A stretch of 64,000 bases of DNA, from positions 502,129-566,128 of the forward strand of contig JACAXG010000065.1 of NCBI GenBank assembly GCA_018881555.1, read 5' to 3'. How positions within the stretch are numbered: position 1 is the stretch's first letter; each line of letters opens with the position of its first letter. Origin of the DNA: Amblyornis subalaris (taxonomy: Eukaryota > Chordata > Aves > Passeriformes > Ptilonorhynchidae). Shown piece after piece: positions 25,398 through 36,500 of this stretch. Position numbers and translations under genes: made by a program. A model generated the notes under the pieces. The model was not told the origin of the DNA. It made no database searches and was given only the letters and a program-made list of their open reading frames with translations.

Positions 25398-26622
25398 TGC
25401 GTTGATTTGAACGTAAACCAGCGGGAGAAATTACCCACCAAACACCTGGAAATTCTTAGGTCAGAGTTACAATTTAATAGAAGGATGACAATAAATGCAG
25501 TAATACAGCGTTACATGCCAGAACCTCGAGGCAAACCAAGAATCTTTTTCTCTGGGTAGGCGCAAAGAGAAAATTCAACCAAAATTTCCCAAGAGGTAAA
25601 AAACACACAAAAGTTTACTGGCAGAACTATAGAAAACTAGGGGACATTGGCAGAAGAGTAAATGGTACACAACATCACTTTTCCCAGCATAAACTTAGTT
25701 CATTAAACACAGAAAAACCTTACAGCCCATTTGATGTTGTGTTCTGTAAGAGGAGAGTCAGAAAAAGAAGAAATGGANGAAAACAGGAAGATAGGACAGT
25801 TATAGAAAAACAGGCATAGCTACCAACTCCTGGGTTCCAGCAACGTAATTCTCTAACATGGAGGTAGGTGAAAAAGAAAGATAGCTACTTTGTGAGGGCT
25901 TCTTAAACCCTTGGCCCAGTCCCAGGCCTTCCCCCCAGGTGGGACCTCTCGTGTCTCAGCCACTCAGGGGTGGGTAAGGTGACACCAAAGGGCTGTCTCC
26001 AGTGATTGATGGAGCAGGGTGGGGCATGGGGGCGGGGCACTGCCCCACCAAAGTTCCCCCCTTCCCCAGAATTCCAAGCTCCTCAAGATGTCTCGAAACA
26101 GACTGTATCCTGTCTCTGACATACAGAAACAGTGGCATAAACTGAGAGTCACAGTACAACCAGGCAGCGGTTGCAGTCCTGTTGGGACGATGACTGCAGT
26201 CCAGTACAACCTGGTAGTGGTCTGGTAGGAAAGGTCTGGTCCTCCTGTGAGAGTTCAGATTCTCTGCTGAGCGCTTGGTGGTGGTGTCTCTCGGTCCCCA
26301 CCACTCCCTTATATCTGATGGTGGTTAGGTGGTACCTCCCCCAGGGTGGGAATTTCCACAATGGAAATTATGTAATCCTATGAGTCATGGGATATTTCTG
26401 GAGTTCTGATGGCTTGGGCCATTACAGCTGCTGATTTCTGGGGGAAGTTATCACAGTTGAGATAAGAGACAATACCCTACCTCACATGGTTTGCCTCTTC
26501 TCATCTTATAGCCTGGAGGACTAGGTGTGTCCTCAGCTACTGTGAACGACCCATCGTTAACCAGTTTATCAAGAAGTGATGTGGATGGTGATAGAATACA
26601 TACTTTGGTTACACCGAGGATG
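25398..26622 (-). mobile_element. Solo ERV LTR, family C copy 1, interrupted by family B LTR
   Basis: The reverse complement of the LTR at 50615-51348. The left part (25398-25508) carries GATTTGAACGTAAACCAGC and AGGTCAGAGTTACAATTT. The right part (26122-26622) carries CAGTACAACCTGGTAGTGG, the GGTGGTGGTGTCTC block, and AGTTGAGATAAG. CTAAT flanks the whole composite exactly (25393-25397 and 26623-26627), a perfect 5-bp target duplication. Removing the 613-bp family B insert and its 5-bp duplication leaves about 607 bp, against 734 bp for the uninterrupted copy. The short frames here are LTR sequence. Confidence 0.93.
25509..26121 (-). mobile_element. Solo ERV LTR, family B copy 3, nested in family C LTR
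   Basis: A 613-bp element beginning with a mutated end (CGTTACATGCC for TGTTACATCCC) and ending TGTCTCTGACA. TACAG flanks both sides exactly (25504-25508 and 26122-26126), and the duplicated TACAG belongs to the host family C LTR, where the uninterrupted copy reads AATACAGAAA in the same place. So this insertion is younger than the LTR around it. A single N lies near 25778. Confidence 0.94.
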
Positions 26623-26627
26623 CTAAT

Positions 26628-27415
26628 ATATACCCTCAACTACATTATTAGTAGATTGAATGTTATTTCTGCATCTTCCCCAGTATCCAGTGACAGCAAC
26701 TTAAAGGAAACTAAATAGCTATTCAGTACTGATCAAAACCTAAATCTTCACCATTGTGAACCTTTTTATCTTTTTTAACTCCTAACTGATGAACTCGTGC
26801 ATGCTTCTGACTTGGCTCTGTCAGGCAATATAATTTTGCAATGAATCATCAATGTCATAGGAAAATATAAGCTATTCAGAACCAAGGGCCACAGAAACCA
26901 TAACAAATAAATATTGGTTAAGTAACAACTTACCTATGTGAACTGAAAAGAAAAATGTGGCAGTGTTACGGACAGATACAGACCTCTGCTTGAAAAATTT
27001 GTCTGTGAATTTCCTTATCTTCTTTGCAAGTGCAAAGAGGAGATTATTTTTACTGAGTAGCTTGAAAGGGGGAAAATACAAAGGCAGTCCATCCTCCAGG
27101 TCTTTCTGACAAAGTCCTTTTTTGGTATCAAGTTGTGAGTGATTATGATTCAGTTGATGACTGACTTTACATTGATGGAAAAGGTCTTTCCTGTCTTGGT
27201 TGTCCAAACAGATGAGAAATCATCAGCAACTGAGAAAACACAAATCATGTGGAACCCATCGATGCTATAGGAAGGAATATACTCAGCCTAAAAAGTAGAC
27301 ACATCAAAAAAAAAAAAAAAAAAAGGTAGAAGTATATTGGAACTACACAATCTGGGTAACAAATGATTACACTTGTGAGAGGGGAAAATAACTAATTAGT
27401 GGCACATCCTCATTT
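26628..27415. other. Non-coding stretch, nothing recognised
   Basis: AT-rich with a 111-codon minus-strand frame (26872-27207) of no recognisable family. It contains the A-run listed separately. Confidence 0.5.
27306..27324. repeat. A19 homopolymer
   Basis: Nineteen consecutive A. It could be the tail of an old retroposed sequence, but I recognise no source upstream and see no clear target duplication. Confidence 0.9.
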
Positions 27416-27420
27416 TTACT

Positions 27421-28356
27421 TGTTACGGTCCGGTTGTTAAAATTGTCTAAAGATTCCTCTGCCTGAATTAAGGCGTAAATGAGACCATATGCCAGTGTCA
27501 AAAGTATGGATTTTATTTGATAGTAAATATGAGAGAGAGAGAGAGAGAAAAAGGAAAAGGAAGAAACAGAAAAAGATGTGGAGGGACAGAAAGAGAGTGA
27601 CAGAGACAGATTAAAGAAAATATCACCTGCATGGATCTCAACGATGTTCCGTTGATCCTCTGCATCTGGTGTTGGTGCTGAGGGTCCCCCCAGAAACATA
27701 GAATCTGATGGATTAATAAACGCTCAGGCTAGGTAGGAATATCCAGGCACCTCCCCAGGGGTGGGGGGTGGGCAAGTTCACCATTGTCTCTTATAACAGA
27801 CTCTGGATCTGTTGCATCACTTTGCATCACGTGCAGTCCTGTGGTGCAAGGTCTCAGGAATGAGTCTGGGGGGCACTTCGGGGAGTCTGTGATGGATTTA
27901 AGATACCTCCTCAGCTGCCTCTCACGTGAATGTTGCATGGTTGTGACCTTCCCGGGGTTGGGGGTTCCATAGCCAGTTTGCGTAAGGGAGGATGGGGTCA
28001 CTGCCCCTGACCAGAGGTTCCGACACACCGAAACCTGCTCCCCCCACCTCGGTTAAGGGGGAAATCTGTGCAAACCTGCTCCCAGCAAATGGATCTGTGG
28101 GCTATGGCCTCCCCCATTCCCAGCCAGGGAAGATTCTCAGCACAGCTGCTGCATTTCAGTCTTGTTTACTTTTCCCCAGACTTAAGATGACTGAAGAATA
28201 GGTCTTCCCTTTATCTAATCTCAACACCTTAACTTTCAGTCCAAAGTTCCAGTCAGGCATCTCTTAGGCTTTGGCAGTTTCTTCATACAGTTTTGCTATA
28301 ATAAGGAAACTTCTTTGTAACAATGGTTGAGGCATGAACTATTTCAGTCTCTGACT
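27421..28356 (-). mobile_element. Solo ERV LTR, family D copy 2
   Basis: A 936-bp element with left end TGTTACGGTCCGG and right end CAGTCTCTGACT (final CA mutated to CT). TTACT flanks both sides exactly (27416-27420 and 28357-28361), a perfect 5-bp target duplication. TTTATT at 27512-27517 is AATAAA on the minus strand. A (GA)n run sits at 27531-27550. It is colinear with 17180-18132 through the blocks AGGTAGGAATATCCAGGCAC, CATCACGTGCAGTCCTGTGG and CAAAGTTCCAGTCAGGCATC. The two copies have different target duplications, so they are independent insertions. Confidence 0.94.
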
Positions 28357-28361
28357 TTACT

Positions 28362-30082
28362 ATGTCACTGAGGCTGGCATTTGGTGAACATTTAAAGGTC
28401 CTGATAATTCAAAAATAAATACTCTCTGTGAAGGCTTCTATTATGTTGACACAGAAAGGCATTTATACCATTAAGTGTAAGTCAAAGCATTTTGGGAACA
28501 CTGTATAAATTACATATCTGGATGGAATGACTTTGGCAGGCACACAAAACCACTAATATTATATATGCTTTGAATTATGTCTCATTCAAGCATGACCACT
28601 GGCCCTTTGCCACTTAATGTATGACATTAGTTTCATATCTCCTCTCAATAACAGGACCTCCAGTTATGCAGCATCTTCCAGTAATGAAACTTTCCATCTA
28701 TTTTAGTCTGAATCTAAATTATGCTTCCGAACATTTTACTTGTATGAATTTGATCTGGACCTGTACAGATGCACCACATCTATAAATAGCTCAAATATAC
28801 CTAAAAGCAGTGGAAAAAAAAGACTGAATGTGTTTGAATATTGCAATTCTAATAGAACAGCTAGTGAAACTCAGAGTTTTTGGGACTCAGTCCAAAGCCT
28901 ACAGAGCCTAGTGGAAAGACACTGAAGTGTCTCAAAGGTCTAATTTCATTGCCCTGATTCTACCTTAATTGTATAAGCTGCTTATGATTCACTCAGAATT
29001 CATTAGAGGCTGACTTGAAATCTGGCCTTTGCTTGCATGGCCCCTTTTCAGGAAGCTTGACCAGAGGTTTGAGTTAGGCAGGGTATCTGACTGTGTGTTA
29101 CTCTACATGCTTGTTTTTTTCCTCTCTGTGGGTCTACATAACAATCAGGGCCAGAGCACAACTATCAGAGGCAGCCAGCAGGTGTAGCACTTTGCAAAGC
29201 GGCTTCTGGGTGCTACTTCTTGGATGCTTTCTTGAGTTTCTGTGCACTTTGTCAGAAACCTGGGAACTCCTGAGAACCTTCAGAGGACCAGGTTGCCTGC
29301 TGCTGCCAGGGAAGACTAAGGATAAGGTATGACTTGTCCTAGCAGATTCTGACAAACTCTGTCACCTGTCCTTTACCACATAACACCAGCAACCTTTGCT
29401 CTAGCTTAACCCTACATAGGAAGGATCAAGTTTTTCCTTTTAGCCCAAGCTAGGGAGAGGCCAGTTCCAGCACACAGCCAGCAGATGAAACAGTTTGCGC
29501 AATAGGGCATGAGGAACAGGTCTACAGACTTTCTCTGTCTAACCCTGTACATCCTTAGGTATGGTGGGAGGAAGGCTCCTGTCCTGCCTTGTGATTTGCA
29601 GTTATGGAATAGGTTCACTGCCCTTGACAGCTGGGAGTGACTGGAGCATGTTCGGTGGCTAAGCATAAGGCACTCAGGACCATTAGGAAGAAATAGTGAG
29701 TAATAGTGGTAGGTGACTCTCTGGTGTGGTTGACAGAGGCTCGTATCTGACGTGACTTGTCACCTAGGGAGGTTTGCTGCTTGCCAGAGGCTTACATTCA
29801 GGATGTTGTGACTGCTACCACCAGCTGTCCTTCTGTGTAGAAACTGGTAACACTGCTGAGGTGACCTGGAAAATATTAAGCATGAAAACTGGGCTCTGGG
29901 GCAATAGTGTGGGGCATGGGGGCTGAGGTGATATTCTTTTCAATCATGGTAAGGAAGGGACTGAGTAAGACTCAATGGATTCTGCAGGTTAAAAACTGAC
30001 TACCCACCTGCTGTTGGCAGCAGGGTTTCAGTTTCTGTGGACATGGGAAGCTCTTTGAGGGCTATCTGAGTTGCTTGAAAGA
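28362..30082. other. 1.7 kb non-coding stretch, nothing recognised
   Basis: A less AT-rich patch at roughly 29040-29780 has short frames in both strands but no recognisable protein, splice structure or repeat. Confidence 0.5.
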
Positions 30083-30236
30083 GATGGGATTGTGGAGTCT
30101 CCATCTGTGGAAGCATTCAAAACCTGGATGGACTCAGTCCTCAACAACCTGCTCTGGTTGATCATGCTTTGTACGGTGGGGTTGGACTAGGTGATCTCTG
30201 GAGGTCCCTTTCAACCTCATCTATTCTGTGGTTCTT
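30083..30236 (+). mobile_element. CR1 LINE 3' end fragment
   Basis: Carries the end of CR1 ORF2 and its tail: GTGGAGTCTCCATCTGTGG, an ATTCAAAACCTGGATGGAC block, GGTGGGGTTGGACTAGGTGA, TCTGGAGGTCCCTTTCAACC and CTATTCTGTGGTTCT. It is short and 5'-truncated, as is usual for CR1 copies. Confidence 0.92.
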
Positions 30237-30239
30237 CAC

Positions 30240-32104
30240 AGTTTTTCTGACTAATGTGCTACAGATCCTGTTCAGAGGGAACTAAAATGATTCTGTCTTC
30301 TACTTTGTATTTGTCACTGGTCAACCCACTCACCGGAAAATGTTTCCAAACTGATTTCTGTGATCTCATCTTTGAGCTCCAGTGATGCATTCTTACTGTG
30401 TTTACTAGGTTCAGCAGGACTTTCATGCTCTTGCTTCTGGCAAGAATACAAAGTAAAGCTCAATATTCTCAATTTGTGATTTACAGTGAAGTCTTAAGAG
30501 AGTGTGCATGGCATGTAACTAATTAAAGAAATTATAGAGGTTCAGAACACTTTCCAATGACACTTTAAATATATTTATATGATAATACATCATTTTTTTC
30601 TGTCATTGACTCTCAAAGTAGGTAAAAATAATAATTACTTAGGTAATGTTTACTGGTACTTAATGATTGAAGGACTACCTGTACATAAAAAAAAAAGTTA
30701 TTATAAAAAAAGTAAAATGCAATGACACAGTGAATTATAGCTGGACTGTATTTGAAAAATTAGAAAGGAGAGTGCTCCTCCCCCCCCACTCTATTATGCA
30801 CTTTACTTTGTTTAACCCACAACATTTAACTTTAACAATTTCATGTCTACAGATAAAATTGTTTTACCAACGGGATGTGAACAAGTGTCTCAGGTATTCT
30901 GATGACAAGCTATCTGTTCTACCCATTTAATGATTTTTTAAAAAATTATTATTTTATAATCTATAGGAAGCTTACTGTCTTGTCTTTGTTTTATGCATTT
31001 ATTTCCTCGTTACACAGAGAGTATATCTTTACAGGTAAGGGAACTTCTATTTCATATTCTAAAAAGACTTTAAAGATTACTTGTCAGTAAAGTTTCTAGC
31101 TAATATAAGAATAGTAACTTTTTCTTCTGCTAGATCAAATGCTCTAATATGCAGGTAGTAATAATCTACATAACAGATAAATCTATTTGTATGAACACTT
31201 GTGCTCTCTACTATAAAAAATGGTCAAAGCAATCCTCAACATCCCAGAAATCTCATTTCCACAGCTTCAGAAGTAAATGTTTGAAGAACACAATTAAAAA
31301 GATTGATGTGTTTCATTCTGCTGACAGACATTGAAGTAGATGAAAACTCCAGGAAGAGCGCCAATATCTTCATCTTAAAGAATGAAAGAGGAAAACAGGG
31401 ATCCTTGGTTGTAGCTGGAATTCTTAATCCTTTCCTGGTTGTTGCTGAAATGAAGACTCTAGATAGAATCATGATATGGTAAGATATGTCTGAGGAGATT
31501 AAACACAACTCTAGTGTCTTTGAAAACTGAAGTACAGAAGAACCTAATATGAGGCATGACCACCAAAAATCCGCAGTGAGGATGAATAACTACAGAAACA
31601 TTCAGTAAAATGTAGGCACAGCTGTTTAAAAATTGGCATTTCCCATCTTCATCATACCAGCAGATGTCAGATTTCATCAGGCAGTTTAAAAGCCTTAAAC
31701 AATCAGAGGTTGAAATATCAAGGGTTTACATTATTACCTGTCTTGCATGCTTTGACTGCCAAGCATTTCCAATGCAAACTATCTCAAGTAGCTGAGTGAG
31801 ATAACCTTCACTATATTTTCTTGAGAACTAAGCAAAGTGACACTAAAGAATTTGAAAAAGACTTTCAAATTTTGATGTGATTTAGAACCTGAGCCTCCCT
31901 GAAGAGGTTTCTTCTCTTGGAAGGAAACCTTGCTCAAGGCAAAGCTCTGTGCATCATCTGGGTCGGGGGTAAAGACTTGCTTTTTTATCTGAGACCCAGA
32001 ATACCCCAGCCTTGCCTCTGAACTTTAAATAAGATAATCAACAATGGATTTTTTCATCCAGTCAAGCTTTTTTTTTTTAATAAATTCAATGGATTTCTTA
32101 TTCT
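30240..32104. other. 1.9 kb AT-rich non-coding stretch, nothing recognised
   Basis: No repeat family or exon recognised. Open frames are at most 90 codons. Confidence 0.55.
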
Positions 32105-32109
32105 GCAGC

Positions 32110-33591
32110 TGTCATGGTTTGAGCCTGTGTGAAACAATTTGATTGGTTAAAAACAGGTAAAAAACAGTTTTATGAGCCATTTAGTGTTCCTGTGACATCT
32201 CTGTGAAAGGAATGTTATAAAAAAAACCCTAGGAAGTGATGCAGGACTCTCTCACTTCCTCTCTTGCTCCCTGGCTCCTGGCTGACTACTAGCAAGGGAG
32301 TGGCTCTCCCGTGACCCCCGGGCCAGAAGCTCACGGCTCGGGGGCCTGGGGGGGAGCAGCCGGCCTCACCCTCCACTGGTCCTGTGCCGTTTGAACCTGA
32401 GAGGAGCCTGGTCTATCACCATCTGGACCAAGGCCAAAGAGAGAAGCAGCTAAGCTAAGCCGAGCTGAGAAAGCTGAGGAAAAACCGAGAGAAGCTAAGC
32501 CGAGCCAAACTATGCAGAGGGAGTCGAGTTGGTGAGATCGAAGAGTGACCTTGTTAGTTTTTGATAAGAGTTAATAGCAGCCAAAAAGACTTACTAAAAT
32601 TTGGATGGCTGCCAATGAAAAGGATGGGGGGGGGGAAAGGAGCCTTGGGGAAGCAAATCCCGGCTACACTATCTTAGTTGGGAACATGTAACTGTTATAA
32701 ATACTTTTGTAGGCATTTTCTGCAAATATTAGCCTCTTCTCTAAGCTAGAGAGAAAGGAAAGCAGTCACGTGAAAGACTAAATATGGAGACCAGTACCCC
32801 AAACGGAAGAGAAGACAAGGAGTAGCAGGAAATATCAGAGAAGCCATGTTTACCAACACCTCGAGATCCATCTTTTTCTGTGAGCTGTACTGTGTGATCT
32901 GGAGTAATACCAAACTAAGTTTCTCTCTTTAAATCACAGATAAACCATGGAGGAGTGAGAATTTCGACAGCCTAAATAAGAACATTTTTTTATGTTATGT
33001 ACAGGTGAAATTTGCAGCTTTTGCAACAATCCTTTGCAGCCTTTGGAGATTATGAGTAAAGCAAGCAGGAGCCTGTTGCCTTTGGTGCCTTTAGGCTGGA
33101 ATGACTTACTCTTAAAATGTTTAACCCCAACAGACTTTTCTTGTGACCCACAAACTGCAGAGTGTTTGTGGGAGAGAAAATACACCACTGCAAAACCTGG
33201 GTGGGCTGTGGTGTTTCCTACAAGGTTTGGATCCACGCTGAAAATACTTCTTTAAGGAAACTATCTTCCATGAGATGGATCCCACTACACTACAGAAAGA
33301 ACTCTCTTTATCCTATGAAGTAACAATAAGAACTCTTAATCATAAGATCAAAATGTCATGTTTATGTCTTTTATGTGATCAGTGAGAAGGATTAGAATGT
33401 ATGGAGGGAGAATGATATTTGTATATTATGCCTTAATATTTTCATTATTTTTTATTCTTTCTATTCCTAGTAGAGTTAGTAAATAAATCATTTAATAATT
33501 TTTCAAGTTTGCAACCTGTTTTTACTGTCTCTTCTCCTCTAAAGAACTAAGCGTGAAGATCTGGAGTTTGCCTCCAGGTCAACCCTTCACA
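32110..33591 (+). mobile_element. Solo ERV LTR, family F copy 1 (1.48 kb)
   Basis: A 1482-bp element beginning TGTCATGGTTTGAGCC and ending GGTCAACCCTTCACA. GCAGC flanks both sides exactly (32105-32109 and 33592-33596). Structure: a promoter-like start with ATTGGTTA, a GC-rich segment (32250-32480) with AAGCTAAGCCGAGC repeats, AATAAA at 33482-33487, and a pyrimidine-rich end. The only other copy is the inverted one at 53118-55098. The frame at 32992-33255 is partly mirrored in that copy and is LTR sequence. No gag, pol or env accompanies it. Confidence 0.93.
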
Positions 33592-33596
33592 GCAGC

Positions 33597-36500
33597 TTAT
33601 ATCACTCACTTTCAGTTACTAATTGCTAACCTGTTGGTTTTTGATCTAATGTCATATACTTTTGATGACTCTATCTTGCATGCAATAAAGTTGAAGCTAT
33701 GTAATTAGTTTAGTAAAGTTGAAATGAATCAGTTAAAACCCCTCAAATCCAAGTATAAACTACCTTTGCCAAATAAGGAACTCTGTTTATATATATCAGA
33801 AAAAAAATTTAAAATGCTTCCCTTTTTATTAATGAAACACTNTTGCAGCATATAGAAAACACTATTTCCATTTTTCGCATTTTCAGCATTTCCTTTCCTT
33901 TCATAATCCTTGAAACAATTTAGCTTTTTCTGATGTCTGTTGTAAAAGATGTACCACTTCACTAAACTTATCCAAAAACAGTGGTACATATTTTAAGAAT
34001 TATAATCCTGCTCTGTCTTTGTGGACAGAGTATTTCCCATTCAAAATAAATAATTAATTCAGTGTGATGATTTAGTTTTCTTTCATTTCTTTCCCCACAC
34101 TTGCCCAAATCCCTTCTTTCCTTGAGAAACTGTAATCAATCTGAAGAGCCTAACCTGAAAAGAGAAAGAAAGGAATGAATCCTCATCACAATGTCCCTTA
34201 CTTAGAGGTGTTTCCCAAGTAGCCTAAGAGTAACCTAAGGGGATTTGTTTTAATATTTTATTTATTTAATTTATTTTTTATTGAGGGATAAGTTGGAGAT
34301 CATAAGATGATCATTTATTTGGCATCTGTTCTCAGAACTTTCATATGAGATGTCTAAGTTCCATACACACAAAAATTAGTGAAGCAACTCAAAGTCATTT
34401 GTGTGGTATACAGATTTTATGGAGTGATAAAAACAGAAGAATAAAACTTAAATTTTCATTTCCAAATCTCATACCTTAGTTTTACAAAAATCAGATTATA
34501 AAAGACAGAAAACTTTCAGGTGCCATGAGGATGAAGAGTAGTTGATTTCAGCCGCTGAGGAATGTTTTGAATCTCTAAAGAAATGCTTACAAATTTATTT
34601 TTGAACATGGACCCTGCTCTACCCATTAGATTACTCTAGCTTCTACAGTTTTCAGCATAACTTTATCAAGGTAATTATTTTTTCACTTTTTTAATCATTT
34701 CCGCTTCTTCTTGGTTGTGCTACTAATATATTGCTTATTAGGGACATTGCCTACTTTTGGCTGTTACTGGGATGTTGCACGTTTCAGATCATGATTTCAA
34801 TAAGATAATAGGTAGGAGGAGGAAATGCACTGTAAAGGCAAGAAACCCAACTAACCAAAAAAACCCAAACCAAACCAAAGTAAAAGTAAAGGAACAAAAC
34901 TGCAAAAACCAAACAAGCAACAACAACCAACCACAATAAAACCAAAATTCTCAAGTAATTTGGTGAAACTCCCAGACAGATTAACAGAGTATGTTTGTTA
35001 TTTAAGTATCATGTTTTCAAGGATAGAAAAGAACAACCTTCCCTCTAGTTAATTCACTATGTCTTTCCTTTCCATGGTCAATTCTGTCAAATTTCTGATT
35101 TTTCAGATTTTGTCACAAATGTAGTTGTAAGTATTCATAAATAAAAACTAAGTTTTCTCCTTCTCTTTGGCTCTTTCCTTTCATTAGACAAGAGAGAGAG
35201 AAGGCAGGGAGGAGAAAGACACCCTCAAATATCACAGGATGGAACTTCAAATTATAGGTAGAAAAAAGAACAATATGAAAGAAGTGGATACCTTTTGCGT
35301 CTTTTTATTACTTTGTTTATATTTTCACCTGAACAGTAACTTTGTGGTTTACTCCCTCTGCCTCTTATCTGAATTGAACCTCTGATAGCAGCAAAGCTAA
35401 ATGATTTACGCTCTCATCAAGAATATAAAGATAAAAGAATGAGATGTATACAATAGAATAAAAACCTGATAAAATAGATCATGAATTTGGAAATAGCAGT
35501 GCTTTTTATCCTTGCTGGCTACAATAACATCCAAGGAATCAGTATTTTCTAGAATTTGTGCAAATTAGTATACTTGATTTCCACCACGCTTGTTAATTTT
35601 TTTTTTTTTTTACAGTGGAGGCATGAGAAATACAGATGAGAAATTGCCTAATTGGAGTGTGTGGGGGAAAGGTCTAGGAAAGGTCTGTTAATAAGCCTGG
35701 TAAGGGTATGCATCGTTTATGAGCCCGTCCTAAAAAAAGTATGACACTAAAGATACTAGGGGTGATGACAGTTTGAGAAGTGTCAGATGATAAAATAGAC
35801 ATAAAAAAAAATAGCAAACCTATTTGCAACCAGCAAATCTGCAGTGGCTATACTGCCTTATTCAGGAATTCATTGAGACTACAAACTAATATTTTCAAAC
35901 CCTCAATGTATTTAGTGTACCATAGACTTTAATGGGCATGTTAAAACTAATGTGAAAATAAAACCTGAATTTTTTTTTCCCTAAATGGATGTTTTCTCCT
36001 GAGAAACAGCTAAAGGAACATCAGTAGAGGAGAGGCGGATGAAAAAGACATCTGCAAAGTCACTAAAATGAAGCTCTATGTATCACAGTCTCTTGGTAGT
36101 TCAATAAAAATCCGTTTTCCACTGTGCTTCATTTAAAATAGGAAAACTGAAAATGTTGCATATTGAATGAGCTACATTGCTTGGACTGTTTAAATAAAAA
36201 AAATATATGTGATAAAAAAGCAAGAGTGTCTTTCTGATAGGCAAAGGCATGTCAGAAACCACATGAGATTATCTAACTTAGGTACTCTCCTTTGAGCTGG
36301 TTTGCTAATGATAATTCTAATTATTTTTTTCACATCCAAGCAGGGAATATCCATTCCAGGCTAATTTTCCTTCTTTGAGTTGCAAACCCCTAGAGTAGTC
36401 TAGCTTTAACACAGACTTAATTCATTCCAAAGTGCATACTTTATTTGGGTATTGCTTATTTAATCAACTTCTGCAGTAGCCTGTATGTGAACAGATTGCA

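Noticed and set aside
22425..26121. Family B LTRs at 22425 and 25509 as a short provirus
   Set aside because: Separate target duplications (AACTC/AAATC and TACAG), one is nested inside a family C LTR, and the interval has no gag or pol sequence.
17180..28356. Family D LTRs at 17180 and 27421 as the two ends of one provirus with about 9 kb of internal sequence
   Set aside because: Each has its own different 5-bp target duplication (ACTTC and TTACT), and the space between holds unrelated repeats with no retroviral genes.
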